64,000 nt of DNA, taken from NCBI GenBank assembly GCA_020632795.1, contig JACKEV010000006.1:186001-250000 (forward strand), written 5' to 3'. Numbering within the stretch: the stretch's first letter is position 1; every line of letters starts with the position of its first letter. Below the pieces are notes generated by a model. The model was not told the DNA's origin and did not search any database. It saw nothing but the letters and a program-made list of their open reading frames with translations. Both the position numbers and the translations under genes were made by a program. Positions 40,459 through 49,202 of this stretch are shown here, piece after piece. The stretch comes from Alphaproteobacteria bacterium (GTDB taxonomy: Bacteria; Myxococcota_A; UBA796; CAJQPC01).

Positions 40459-42224
40459 TGCTCGCGCTGCTGGGCCTGGCCTGGGCCGGGGTGACCGACG
40501 TGACCGCCGCCGAGCAGCTCGCCTGCGCCCTGGTGGACGGGCGGGCGGTTTGCTGGGGTGAGCTGGGGCCGGTTGGGGGCAGCCAGGGGGTCATGCGGGT
40601 CGGCCCCACCGAGGCCGGCGGGCCGGCGGGGCTCGTCGCGCTGGAGACCGACGGCTGGCATCTGCTCGGGATCGACGGGGCTGGCGTGCTCTGGCGCTGG
40701 CAGATCGGCCGCGAGGCGGTCCGGCTCGCGGACGGCGTGGCCCAGGTGGTCGCCGGGTCCTCCAGCCTGTGCCTGCGCACGAAGGCGGGCGAGGCCCGCT
40801 GCTGGTTCGAGGGGTGGGACGATCAGGCCCCCCTGGGCAAGCCCACCTGGTCGCACAAGGGTGCCGTCGACGTCGCGCTCTCGGTGTGGGCGTGGTGCGC
40901 GCTCACCACGCGCGGTGAGGCGGTGTGCGGGCCCCAGCCCCTCTCCGACGAGCACACCCCGCGCGGCGTGGTGGCGCGCTCCAGCCAGGCGGCGGGGCTC
41001 GTGCTGAACTACAGCAGCGGCTGCCTCCTGCAGCGCGACGGGCCACCGATCTGCTTCGGGGACCAGGACCCGCCCTTCCTCGACCAGCCCGTCGTCGCCG
41101 CGGCGACCGGCTGGAGCGACGACCGGTGGGGGTGGTGCTGGACGGACGCAGACGGCGTCACCTCCTGCGCGCTCGACGACGCAGGCATACAGCGTAAGTT
41201 TACCGTGCAGGGTGTCCAGGACGTCGAGTTGGGCAAGGACTTTGCCTGCGGGATCCGGGACGGCGCGGCCTGGTGCTGGGGGGAGGGCGCCTGGACCTGG
41301 ATGGGCGAGGACGCCACCTGGCGCGGCCCGGCGCGGGTGTACGGGCTCGACGACGCGGTGGAGCTGGCGGTGTCGAGGGAGGCCACCTGCGCCCGGCGCG
41401 CCTCGGGCGCGGTGCTGTGCTGGGGCCCGGCCCTGGGGGGTCGCGTGGAGCTGCCGCCCGCTGAGGGCCTGATCGAGGGCCTGGACGTCCCCTGGCTGCG
41501 CACCCCCGAGGGCCTGGTCCCGGTCGGCCAGGACGGCCCGCGGGTGGTCGCCCAGGACGCTGCGGGTCACCACGAGGCGCCCTGCTCGGTTCGCGACGGG
41601 CGGCTCCAGGCGGCGGAGGCGTGGTCCTGCAAGGGCGCCGAGGGCAGCCGGGCGTCCCTCGTCGCGAGCGACACCCGCACGGTCTGCTACGCGGACGGCA
41701 GCGCCGTGCGCTGCGTGGGGGAGGGGGAGCGGGGCACCCTGGGGCACGGCCGGATCGAGGAGGAGGGCGCGGGGGTGGTCGTCGGGGTGGGCGAGGTCCA
41801 GGGGCTCGCCGGCCGCGACGCCACCTTCTGCGCGCTCACCGACGGGGAGGTGCGCTGCTGGGGGGACTTCGCGCTGGCCCCCTACCGGCTGGGGCTCCCC
41901 GAGGTCGTCGACGTGGCCGTCGGGGGCGACGGCCTGACCTGCGCGGCCACCACAGACGGGGCGCTCTGGTGCCGCTGCACCGACCCCATGCCGTATCTCC
42001 TGGAGGGCTACCTCGGGATCGGGCGGCTGCCCGCGCCGGTGCCGGGCCTGACGGAGGTCGTCGACGTGGGGCTGGGCGTGGAGCACGGCTGCGTCCTGCA
42101 CGCGGACGGCGGTGTGTCCTGCTTCGGGCGGCCCGAGGGACAGCGCCTGGGCGATCGCGGCACGTTCCGGACCGAGCCCTGGCGCGTCCCGGTCGAGCAG
42201 GCCGGGCCGCTGGAGGGCCTGTGA
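40455..42224 (+). CDS. RCC1-like repeat secreted protein
   Basis: 589 residues. A signal peptide (MLALLGLAWAG) precedes a chain of RCC1/alpha-tubulin-suppressor-like repeats with the recurring pattern CALxDGxxxCWG (examples: CALVDGRAVCWG, CGIRDGAAWCWG, CALTDGEVRCWG, GCVLHADGGVSCFG). The paired Cys of each blade are likely disulfides, as in an exported protein. It probably forms one or two propellers. It is translationally coupled to the propeller gene before it and overlaps the following beta-lactamase-fold gene by one base. Confidence 0.8.
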   Translation: MMLALLGLAWAGVTDVTAAEQLACALVDGRAVCWGELGPVGGSQGVMRVGPTEAGGPAGLVALETDGWHLLGIDGAGVLWRWQIGREAVRLADGVAQVVAGSSSLCLRTKAGEARCWFEGWDDQAPLGKPTWSHKGAVDVALSVWAWCALTTRGEAVCGPQPLSDEHTPRGVVARSSQAAGLVLNYSSGCLLQRDGPPICFGDQDPPFLDQPVVAAATGWSDDRWGWCWTDADGVTSCALDDAGIQRKFTVQGVQDVELGKDFACGIRDGAAWCWGEGAWTWMGEDATWRGPARVYGLDDAVELAVSREATCARRASGAVLCWGPALGGRVELPPAEGLIEGLDVPWLRTPEGLVPVGQDGPRVVAQDAAGHHEAPCSVRDGRLQAAEAWSCKGAEGSRASLVASDTRTVCYADGSAVRCVGEGERGTLGHGRIEEEGAGVVVGVGEVQGLAGRDATFCALTDGEVRCWGDFALAPYRLGLPEVVDVAVGGDGLTCAATTDGALWCRCTDPMPYLLEGYLGIGRLPAPVPGLTEVVDVGLGVEHGCVLHADGGVSCFGRPEGQRLGDRGTFRTEPWRVPVEQAGPLEGL

Positions 42225-43423
42225 TGAATCGGATGCGACAACACATGCGACAACACATGCGACAGATGCTTCACGGGCTGCTCTGCGGCGCCGCGCTGCT
42301 CCTCCCCGCCTGCCAGGATCCGGTCGACGTCGACACCGGGCAGGAGGCGCCTCCGGAGGGCTGCATGCCCATCCCCGAGGCCCGCGATGACGGCTGGGCG
42401 GTGGGCGCGCCCGGGGCGCACGGCCTGGACGAGGACGCCCTCTGCGCCCTCGTCGACGAGCTCCGCGCCGGGGACATCCCGATGGTGGACTCCCTGCATG
42501 TGATCCGTGGCGGCGTGCTGGTGGTCGACGAGGTCTTCCGCACCGAGATCACCGAGTACGACTTCGGCCTCAACACCGACCTGGAGGTCCACACCCTCCA
42601 GTCAGCGACCAAGAGCGTCGTCAACGCGCTGATCGGCGTGGGCGTCCGGCGCGGCGAGCTGGGCGGGGTGGACGACCGGCTGCTGGCGTACTTCCCGGAG
42701 TACGGCGCGCTGGAGAACCCCGACCCCCGCAAGGACGCCTGGACGATCGAGGACTTCCTCACGATGCAATCGGGGCTGGACTGGGACGAGTGGGGCGCGC
42801 CCTGGGGCGACCCGGACAACGACCTCTGGACCACCTACGTCAGCGCCAGCGACTACACCCGCGCCCTGCTGGACCATCCGCTGGTGAACGACCCCGGCAC
42901 GGGCTTCACCTACTGCACGATCTGCTCGTATGCCCTGGGCAAGCTGGTGCAGAACGCCGCCGACGTGCCGCTGGCCGACTACGCCGACGCGCAGCTCTTC
43001 GACCCGCTGGGCATCACCACGGACCTCTGGGTCCTCACGCCCGAGCGCATCCCCAACATGGGCGGCGGGCTGCTGCTGAGCGGCCGGGACATGGCGAGGT
43101 TCGGCCAGCTCTACCTCCAGGACGGCGTCTGGGACGGCGAGCGCCTGCTGCCGGAGGGCTGGGTGGCCGAGACCATCACCGAGCACGTCTCGTTTGATGG
43201 CCCGCTGGGGTCGTTGGGGCGCGGCTACGGCTACCACTGGTGGCTCGAAGACCTGGACGACGGCGGGATCTACGCCGCGCAGGGCTACGGGGGCCAGGTC
43301 ATCTACGTGTGGCCGGCGCAGGACGCGGTCATCGTGTTCACCGGGCGCAACTGGGACGACTACGAGAGGCACGTGCCGTCGGAGGTGATGGCCGGGGGGC
43401 TGATGGCGGCGTTTGTGGAGTGA
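42224..43423 (+). CDS. beta-lactamase-fold serine hydrolase lipoprotein
   Basis: 399 residues, coupled to the RCC1-like gene by a TGATG overlap; GGAGG is seven bases before ATG 42224. After an odd N-terminus (see the repeat at 42233) comes a lipoprotein signal ending in LLLPACQDP. The catalytic domain has SATKSV (the SxxK of class C beta-lactamases and esterases), YCTICSY for the Tyr motif, MQSGLDW, and HWWLEDLDDGGIYAAQGYGGQ near the third motif. Such proteins are usually esterases or peptidases, not antibiotic resistance enzymes. Confidence 0.85.
   Translation: MNRMRQHMRQHMRQMLHGLLCGAALLLPACQDPVDVDTGQEAPPEGCMPIPEARDDGWAVGAPGAHGLDEDALCALVDELRAGDIPMVDSLHVIRGGVLVVDEVFRTEITEYDFGLNTDLEVHTLQSATKSVVNALIGVGVRRGELGGVDDRLLAYFPEYGALENPDPRKDAWTIEDFLTMQSGLDWDEWGAPWGDPDNDLWTTYVSASDYTRALLDHPLVNDPGTGFTYCTICSYALGKLVQNAADVPLADYADAQLFDPLGITTDLWVLTPERIPNMGGGLLLSGRDMARFGQLYLQDGVWDGERLLPEGWVAETITEHVSFDGPLGSLGRGYGYHWWLEDLDDGGIYAAQGYGGQVIYVWPAQDAVIVFTGRNWDDYERHVPSEVMAGGLMAAFVE
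42233..42265 (+). repeat. 12-bp tandem repeat at the start of the serine hydrolase gene
   Basis: ATGCGACAACAC occurs twice, followed by ATGCGACAG. Each unit carries an in-frame ATG and encodes Met-Arg-Gln-His, so four alternative in-frame starts lie within 36 bases. A change in copy number would lengthen or shorten the signal region without a frameshift. Confidence 0.85.
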
Positions 43424-43459
43424 ATCGCCTCCATCCCCGCGTCCGGCTATGCCAGGGGC

Positions 43460-44365
43460 ATGCGCTACACCCCGCCCCTCTTCCGCCCGCCCAGCGAAGG
43501 CCGGAGCTACATCCTCCAAGCCACCCTCGGCTGCTCCTGGAACAACTGCACCTACTGTCACATGTATCGCAGCAAGGAGTTCCAGGTCCGCCCGCTGGCC
43601 GACGCCCTCGCCGACATCCACGACGCCGGCCGCGCTTTCGGCCCCCGCGTCGAGAAGGTCTTCGTGGCCGACGGCGACGCCCTCATCCTCCCGCTGGACC
43701 ACTGGGTGCCCATCCTGGAGGCGTGTCGCACGCACTTCCCGCGGCTGCGGCAGGTCTCCTGCTACGCGATGGCCACCAACATCCTGGAGAAGACCCCGGC
43801 CGAGCTGGAGCGGCTGCGGGCCCTGGGCCTCACGCTGCTCTACATCGGCCCGGAGTCCGGCGACGAGGTCACCCTGCGCCGCCTCGCCAAGCAGCCCCGG
43901 CCGGCCGGCGTCACCCGGGACGAGGACTACCTCTTCCGCAGCCACGCCGACGCCGCGCAGAAGGCCCGCGAAGCCGGCATGAAGGTCTCCGCCATCTTCC
44001 TGCTGGGGGCCGGCGGGGTCGAGCGCAGCGCCGCTCACGCCGAGGGCAGCGCCCGACTGGCCACCGCGATGGACCCCGACTATCTCGCCGCGCTCACCCT
44101 CACCGTGGTCCCGGGCACCCCGCTGGCCCGCACGATGGACCGCCGCGGCTGGGCGCTCCCCGACATCTACGGCCTGCTGGGCGAATTGCGCACCTTCGTG
44201 GACCAGGCCCGCCCCACCGACGCCCTGTTCCGCACCAACCACGCCAGCAACTACCTGCCCCTGGGCGGGCGCCTGCCCCGGGACCGGCGCAAGATCGTGG
44301 ACGTCATCGATCTGGCGTTGGACGGGGCGATCCCGCTGCGGCCGGAGGAGGCGCGGGGGTTGTAG
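43460..44365 (+). CDS. radical SAM protein
   Basis: 301 residues. ATLGCSWNNCTYCHMYRSKEF holds the [4Fe-4S] site Cys25, Cys30 and Cys33 in the C-x4-C-x2-C spacing common to one group of radical SAM enzymes. It is followed by FVADGDALILPLDHW, LLYIGPESGDEVTLRRLAK, a TIM-barrel pattern like that of Elp3/HemN-type proteins, and a tail with FRTNHASNYLPLGGRLPRD. No B12 domain or SPASM extension is present. The reaction is unknown. Start at ATG 43460. It ends 5 bases before a strong hairpin. Confidence 0.85.
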   Translation: MRYTPPLFRPPSEGRSYILQATLGCSWNNCTYCHMYRSKEFQVRPLADALADIHDAGRAFGPRVEKVFVADGDALILPLDHWVPILEACRTHFPRLRQVSCYAMATNILEKTPAELERLRALGLTLLYIGPESGDEVTLRRLAKQPRPAGVTRDEDYLFRSHADAAQKAREAGMKVSAIFLLGAGGVERSAAHAEGSARLATAMDPDYLAALTLTVVPGTPLARTMDRRGWALPDIYGLLGELRTFVDQARPTDALFRTNHASNYLPLGGRLPRDRRKIVDVIDLALDGAIPLRPEEARGL

Positions 44366-44369
44366 AGGG

Positions 44370-44397
44370 AGGATGGACGATCAGGGTCGTCCATCCT
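44370..44397 (+). terminator. hairpin after the radical SAM gene, end of repeat copy B
   Basis: AGGATGGACGA and TCGTCCATCCT form a perfect 11-base stem with a 6-base loop, 5 bases after the stop codon. There is no T-tract, so intrinsic termination is uncertain, but it may protect the 3' end of the transcript. The same sequence matches an end of copy A, so it belongs to the repeat. Confidence 0.5.
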
Positions 44398-44708
44398 GGA
44401 GAACCTTGGCGGCGGGTCGTTCTCGGAAGGCGTCCATCACGGACGCCAAGCTCTGAAGTCGTCCCGACCGGGGCCTTCCAGGACAGACAGAGGGCTCGGA
44501 GGATCGGCGGTGGAGGTCACGTATCGGCGCGTGCCTGCGATGAAGCCAGGGAGGTACTTGCAGTCCTCTGAAAATCGGACCAGGTCTGCAAGCGGCGCTG
44601 AGATTACCTCGCGGCCACGCGCCACTTCGCTTCGTGTCTCTCCAACCTCTTCGCGGCCTCTGTCTGTCCTGGAAGGACCTTCAATACTTGGAGTCCTGGA
44701 TGGACGAC
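44370..44708. repeat. dispersed repeat, copy B, with perfect inverted arms
   Basis: CCTTCCAGGACAGACAGAGG at 44474-44493 is exactly inverted at 44657-44676. Outside these arms the similarity continues: the inverted left flank (CTTCAGAGCTTGGCGTCCGTGATGGACG) matches the right flank (CTTCAATACTTGGAGTCCTGGATGGACG) with few differences. A second small hairpin GGCGTCC/GGACGCC lies at about 44420. Part 44600-44708 aligns base for base with 993-1101. The layout fits a MITE-like element or a structured repeat that could be transcribed as part of the radical SAM mRNA. Confidence 0.65.
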
Positions 44709-44788
44709 ACCAACGGCCCCGCCCCCCGCGTCGCCCATTCCACCACGACCCGAGACCACCCACCATCAGGTCCCGCATGAGGTGGCCC

Positions 44789-45748
44789 TCAGCGGGGCTC
44801 GACCTCTTGAGCCGGCCGCTCACCACGCAACATCTCCGGCATCGCCCCCAACCTCGGCCGCAACGCCTCCGCCAGCGCCGCCGCCAGCGCCGCGTTGCCC
44901 TCCGCCGTGAAGTGCGCCGTGTCTGTCGGGAACACCCCCGCGTCCACGTCCCGCAGGTCCACGAACAGCCAGCCCTCGTCCTCGGCCAGGGTCCGGACGG
45001 CGGCCTCCGTCGCGGCCGAGCGGTTGGTCTCGCCGGGCACGCCCAGGGTGGACGGCGTCGGCAGCAGGCCCACCGCCGGGGCCGGGGAGAGGGCGGCCAG
45101 CGCCTCGGCGCGGTCGGCGTCGGGCACCCGAGGGGTCAGCCCCAGGCTGCGACCCCCTCGCAGCGCCCGCGTCAAGGCCGCGAAGCCCCGCCATCGCAGC
45201 CCGAGGAAGGCGCGCAGCGGGGGCAGGGGGCCCTCCAGGTACTCCCGGTCGCTGAGCATCGTGGGGAAGTCGTCGTGGTAGGGCACGAACATCACGGTGA
45301 GGTCCACGCCGTAGGCGGGCGCCAGGTCCCGGGCCAGGCGCGCGGCCATCCAGGTGCTGGCGCTGGGCTGGCCGCCGTTGACGACCTGGAGGGCCCGCAG
45401 CTCCGGGAAGCCCGCCAGGGCCCGCTCCAGCGCTGCCGGCAGCGTCTGTGTGTCATCCACGCCCCAGCCGAACACGGTGGAGTCTCCCCCCAGCCAGATC
45501 CGCAGGCCCTCCCCCCGACCGTGCGGGGTGCGCAGGGCGTCGCCGTTCGTGCTTACCGTGAACGGCACGCCGGCCTGGGTGTTGGGGAGCTGAACGTCCC
45601 GCATGAAGGACTTGGGCGTCCACCGTGCGAGATCCGTCCGCACATAGGCCGGGGGTGTGCCCGCCGCGCGCAACGCCAGCTCCGCGCCCCCCACGACGAC
45701 GAGCGCCGTGAGCGCGGTGAAGAGGGCCTTGCGGAGGCGCGGACTCAC
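44789..45748 (-). CDS. SGNH-hydrolase-like membrane-anchored protein
   Basis: 319 residues. The start (LRKALFTALTALVVVGGAELALRAAG) is a signal anchor. Then WLGGDSTVFGWGVDD gives the GDS block of SGNH/GDSL hydrolases, NGGQPSAST a possible Gly block, and PTDTAHFTAEGN the catalytic Asp and His. These match lipase/esterase-like or O-acyl-processing enzymes of the envelope. The oxyanion Asn block is not clear. I start at GTG 45748; the open frame continues upstream but with no domain match, and the ribosome site is weak. It follows the AAA-like gene by 35 bases. Confidence 0.7.
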   Translation of the reverse strand: MSPRLRKALFTALTALVVVGGAELALRAAGTPPAYVRTDLARWTPKSFMRDVQLPNTQAGVPFTVSTNGDALRTPHGRGEGLRIWLGGDSTVFGWGVDDTQTLPAALERALAGFPELRALQVVNGGQPSASTWMAARLARDLAPAYGVDLTVMFVPYHDDFPTMLSDREYLEGPLPPLRAFLGLRWRGFAALTRALRGGRSLGLTPRVPDADRAEALAALSPAPAVGLLPTPSTLGVPGETNRSAATEAAVRTLAEDEGWLFVDLRDVDAGVFPTDTAHFTAEGNAALAAALAEALRPRLGAMPEMLRGERPAQEVEPR

Positions 45749-45783
45749 GGGATGCCGATGTGGAGGGGAGGGTAGAGGGCCGG

Positions 45784-46992
45784 TCAACTCCGCAGCAGCT
45801 TCTCGATCCGCCGCGCCAGCGCCCGCACCGCCGCCGGCGACAGCTCGGGCAGGGTGTCCTCGGTCAGCCCGCCCTCGGGGATCTCCACGCCGCCCAGCGC
45901 CATCGAGCAGGCCGCGTCCACGGCGATGTCGTTGCGGTACCAGTCCATGAAGGCGTCCGCGCCGGGGCCGACGCACTGGGCCTTGTCCTCCACGATGTGG
46001 AAGGCCAGCTCGCCGAACCGGTTCGGCTCCACGTCGTAGATCACCGCTGCGATGGCCTCGCGGCCGGGCAGGTTGTCCTGCCAGCCGCCGTCGGGGTGGC
46101 GCAGGATGGCCGCCCGCAGCGCCACGTTCACCAGACCGTCCAGGCCCGCCGGGGGGGCCGCGTCGAGGGTGGGGGTGTCCGGGGGAGGCTCCGGCTCCAG
46201 ATCGCCCACCTGCTCGGTGGGGGCGTCCGCGTCGGGGAGGGGCGGGGGCGCGGCCGGCGTCGCCGAGGGGGTGGGCACGTGCCCGAGGGACAGCGCGGCC
46301 TCGACCTCGGCCTCGGCGTCGGCCAGCGAGGGGGGCGGGGCGCGCCGGGACATCAGGCCGGCGTAGGGATCGGCCACCGTGGAGCGGCGGGCCTTCGCGA
46401 CGGGCTCGGGGGTCTCGACCACCAGGAGCGGGGCGTCGGGGACCTCGATGCACGCGCAGGCGTCGACGAGATCCGCCCGCACCGCCTCCAGAGCGTCGGC
46501 CAGCAGCACCACCACGTTGTTGGACTGGCGGATCAGCGGGTCGCTGGCCCAGGACACCACCGGCGGCGCGCCGTCGGGCAGAGAGGGGAGGTTCTTGAGG
46601 CGGGCCGGGGCGATCTTCTCGGCGTGGTCGAGCACGTAGCCCTGGGCGGGGCCGGCGGTGGTCAGCGCCAGGTAGACCAGGGCCAGGCGCTCGCCGTCGT
46701 CGCGGGCCAGGTTGCGGCCCCGTCGACCGTCCAGGGCCTGCCGGGTCTCCACCAGACGCTGGAAGGCGCCATGGTCGGTCATCGCCGCGAAGCGAAGCTT
46801 CTCCCCCGGAGACCAGGCCGCCAGGATCTCGCGGCTGCTGCTCAGGAAGGCGTGGAGCAGGCCCGTGCAGTCGGTGGGCTCGCCCTCGTTCAGCCAGCGC
46901 AGGCCGTGCACCCCGCCGTGCAGCAGGAAGACGCTGGCCTCGTTCGCCAGGTAGCGGGCCTTGAGCTGCTCGATCCAGTCCGGCCAGGCCAT
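45784..46992 (-). CDS. AAA-like protein lacking a visible Walker A motif
   Basis: 402 residues from ATG 46992 (GGAGG eight bases upstream). Residues 1-190 (KARYLANEASVFLLHGGVHGL ... PVVSWASDPLIRQSNNVVVLLADAL) look like the N-terminal module that precedes the ATPase domain in a group of bacterial AAA proteins; neither GxxxxGK[ST] nor a clear Walker B is present. A Pro/Ala-rich linker (about 230-275) leads to a helical C-terminal domain with DAFMDWYRNDIAVDAACS. The ATPase core is missing, so it could be a truncated relative or a binding adapter. Same operon as 44789 and 47013. Confidence 0.55.
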   Translation of the reverse strand: MAWPDWIEQLKARYLANEASVFLLHGGVHGLRWLNEGEPTDCTGLLHAFLSSSREILAAWSPGEKLRFAAMTDHGAFQRLVETRQALDGRRGRNLARDDGERLALVYLALTTAGPAQGYVLDHAEKIAPARLKNLPSLPDGAPPVVSWASDPLIRQSNNVVVLLADALEAVRADLVDACACIEVPDAPLLVVETPEPVAKARRSTVADPYAGLMSRRAPPPSLADAEAEVEAALSLGHVPTPSATPAAPPPLPDADAPTEQVGDLEPEPPPDTPTLDAAPPAGLDGLVNVALRAAILRHPDGGWQDNLPGREAIAAVIYDVEPNRFGELAFHIVEDKAQCVGPGADAFMDWYRNDIAVDAACSMALGGVEIPEGGLTEDTLPELSPAAVRALARRIEKLLRS

Positions 46993-47012
46993 GGGGGTGC
47001 CTCCGTACGCGG

Positions 47013-47567
47013 TCAGGGCATCGGGGTGCTGAAGCTGCCCGTCATCGGCTCGCCGCGGGAGCCGTCGGGGTTCAGCGGGGTCAGGCTGTAGGTGCAGGAC
47101 CGCGCCCCGGAGGAGTTGGGGGAGGGGATGGTCCGCAGCGGCCGGAGGCTGTAGCCCCTCTCCGCGCCGGAGTAGGACACGCTGTAGGTCTTGGCGTCCT
47201 TGTTGGTGGAGCTGTTGCCCGACTTGCCCTGGGTCTCGCACTCCATCGCGAACTCGACCTGCCAGCCGTCGCCCAGCTTGGGCACGGTCAGCTCGGCCTG
47301 CACGATGTAGTCGCTGCCGGCGGGCAGCTCGCCGGCCTCGGCGCCCAGGAAGCGGTCGCAGGTGCGCTTGCCCTCACACACGCCGAAGCCCTCGGCGTTG
47401 AAAGGGCGGATGCCCTTGCGCAGGTCCGCCAGGTCGTCCTTGAGCAGGCCCGCCTCGAAGGGGGAGAGGGCGTCGCCCGCCTGCTCGCAGGGGGGGCAGT
47501 CAGGGCAGTCCGCAGGGCCGGGGGCGCTGCCGCCGCTGCAGGCCATGAGGAGGGAGATCAGGAGCAT
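47013..47567 (-). CDS. small lipoprotein, unknown function
   Basis: 184 residues starting MLLISLLMACSGGSAPG; Cys10 fits a lipobox (LMAC). A Cys cluster (DCPDCPPCEQ) follows, then a helix, and the C-terminal half is a strand-rich domain (YIVQAELTVPKLGDGWQVEFAMECET). An in-frame upstream extension exists, but it breaks the signal sequence. It precedes the AAA-like gene by 20 bases and is divergent from the gene at 47666. Confidence 0.65.
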   Translation of the reverse strand: MLLISLLMACSGGSAPGPADCPDCPPCEQAGDALSPFEAGLLKDDLADLRKGIRPFNAEGFGVCEGKRTCDRFLGAEAGELPAGSDYIVQAELTVPKLGDGWQVEFAMECETQGKSGNSSTNKDAKTYSVSYSGAERGYSLRPLRTIPSPNSSGARSCTYSLTPLNPDGSRGEPMTGSFSTPMP

Positions 47568-47665
47568 GGTCCACCACCATCGCAGAGAGTGTACTCCCGG
47601 CATAACCGGATCCGACTTGGAGGGCCGGCCAGCCCGGGATAGCTTGGGGGGACGGAGGTGAACCC

Positions 47666-48319
47666 TTGCGATCCGCGACCCCGCTCCTGACGCTGCTGCT
47701 GCTCTCCGGGCCCGCCCTGGCCCAGGACGACGACCCGCCCCTCGCCGTCCCCGTGGAGCAGGCGGATCCGCCGGCGGACGCCCCGGAGGACGAGGCCGCA
47801 GATCCCGACGCGGCGGGGGCACCCGAGGAGGCGGGCGAGGCCGGTGAGCCCGGCGTGCTCGTCCCCGACCCCGACGCCGAGGCCCTCGACCCCGAGGCCG
47901 CCGAGCGCCTGGGCGATCTCCAGGACGAGGCCACCCAGGAGTCCGACCCCGCCGACGACAACGCCGCCGCCGGCTGGAGCTACCAGGACGGCCGCATGGC
48001 GGGGTCGGCGGACGCCAAGCTCTCCTCCGGCTATGGCCTGCACGGCCTCGCCGGTCTGGGCGGCGGGCTGGCCTGCTCGGCCTGCGGCTGCATCGGCGTC
48101 ACCGCCGCCGAGCTGCTGGTCTCCCCGGGCGTGCCCCAGGGCCCCTGGCAGGGCCAGGACGCCTCCTACCAGCGCGGCTACATCGACGGCTACCGCAAGA
48201 CCGTCCGCCAGCGCCGCGCGGTCTACGCCCTGGTGGGCGGCAGCCTGGGCACGGCCGTGGCGTTCGGCACCGGCGTGGCCGTCGGCGCCTACACCGGCGA
48301 GTTCCCCTTCTTCTTCTGA
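47666..48319 (+). CDS. secreted acidic/Ala-rich protein with C-terminal glycine-rich hydrophobic segment
   Basis: 217 residues starting at TTG 47666 with GGAGG eight bases upstream. A signal peptide (LLTLLLLSGPALAQ) is followed by a disordered acidic region (Asp/Glu/Ala/Pro, about 25-105). A folded C-terminal region has YQDGRMAGSADAKLSSGYGLHGLAGLGGGLACSACGCIG and two further hydrophobic stretches (AVYALVGGSLGTAVAFGTGVAVGAY), suggesting a membrane-associated glycine-zipper-like protein. No family recognised. Confidence 0.6.
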   Translation: MRSATPLLTLLLLSGPALAQDDDPPLAVPVEQADPPADAPEDEAADPDAAGAPEEAGEAGEPGVLVPDPDAEALDPEAAERLGDLQDEATQESDPADDNAAAGWSYQDGRMAGSADAKLSSGYGLHGLAGLGGGLACSACGCIGVTAAELLVSPGVPQGPWQGQDASYQRGYIDGYRKTVRQRRAVYALVGGSLGTAVAFGTGVAVGAYTGEFPFFF

Positions 48320-48332
48320 GCCCTCCTGCTGC

Positions 48333-49202
48333 ATGAAGCCCGTCCGCCTCTCCCCCGTGCGGCGGCTGCTGCTGCGCTGGTTCGACCCCAAGCGGGGCTC
48401 GCCCTACGTCAGCATCACCGTCACCATCGACGTCTCCGCCAGCCTCGCCTGGCTGGCGGGGCTCAAGGAGGCGGGCCGCGCTGTCTCCCTCCAGTCGCTG
48501 CTCATCGGGGCGGTGGGGCGGCTGTACACGGAGTTCCCCCAGGCCAACCGGCGCATCATCGGCGGGCGGGTCTATCAGCTCCCCGCGGTGGGGGTGGCCG
48601 CGCCGGTGAACCTGGTCGGGCACCGCGGGGGCGACCGCATGGACACCTCCATGATGCTCCTCGACGGGGTCGATCGGCTCTCCCTCGTCGAAATTGACGA
48701 GGCCAACCGGCGGGTCGTGCGCGGGGAGCGCGCGGGGCGGCCCGACAACCCCGTCATCCGCCAGATGGTCGGCCTGGCCGAGCGGGCGCCGATCCAGGCC
48801 ATCGACCAGGCCATCAGCGCCATGAACCGCCTGCACAACACCCCTGCGCTGGCCCGGCTCTCCTGGAAGAGCGCCCCGGTCAGCACGGCGGTGTCCAACG
48901 TCGGGGCCAGCCTGGGCGACGCCGGGGCGGGGCGCATCCTGTTCCGGGCCGGCTCGATCTGCCTGCCCGTCCGCCCGCTGCACGTCGGCAGCATCTTCGG
49001 GGTCAGCTACGTGCAGGACGAGGTGATCGCCGTCGACGGCGCGCCCGCGGTGCGCCCGATGCTGCCGATCATCTACGCGTTCGACCACCGCCTGTTCGAC
49101 GGCCACACCGCCGCGCTGATCCTCACCCGCCTCGCGGCGCTGCTCAGCGACCCGGCTGCGCTGTTCGGGTCCGACGGTACACGTCGACCAGAGAGCTCTT
49201 GA
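48333..49202 (+). CDS. 2-oxoacid dehydrogenase acyltransferase (E2) catalytic-domain protein without lipoyl domain
   Basis: 289 residues. The whole protein is the CAT-like catalytic domain: VSITVTIDVSASLAWL, AVGVAAPVNL, RLSLVEIDEANRR, VSNVGASLGDAG and YAFDHRLFDGHTAAL, where HRLFDG is the HxxxDG active-site motif. The lipoyl-binding and peripheral-subunit-binding domains of true E2 components are absent and no E1 or E3 gene is near, so it probably transfers acyl groups to another acceptor. Start at ATG 48333, 14 bases after the previous stop. The last 59 bases overlap a convergent short gene. Confidence 0.8.
   Translation: MKPVRLSPVRRLLLRWFDPKRGSPYVSITVTIDVSASLAWLAGLKEAGRAVSLQSLLIGAVGRLYTEFPQANRRIIGGRVYQLPAVGVAAPVNLVGHRGGDRMDTSMMLLDGVDRLSLVEIDEANRRVVRGERAGRPDNPVIRQMVGLAERAPIQAIDQAISAMNRLHNTPALARLSWKSAPVSTAVSNVGASLGDAGAGRILFRAGSICLPVRPLHVGSIFGVSYVQDEVIAVDGAPAVRPMLPIIYAFDHRLFDGHTAALILTRLAALLSDPAALFGSDGTRRPESS

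Larger units (their letters stand above)
44366..44788. other. intergenic region filled by dispersed repeat copy B
   Basis: This 423-base gap contains the repeat at 44370-44708. The remaining 80 bases before the SGNH gene show nothing recognisable. Open frames on both strands across it are Arg-rich translations of the repeat and are not called as genes. Confidence 0.65.
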
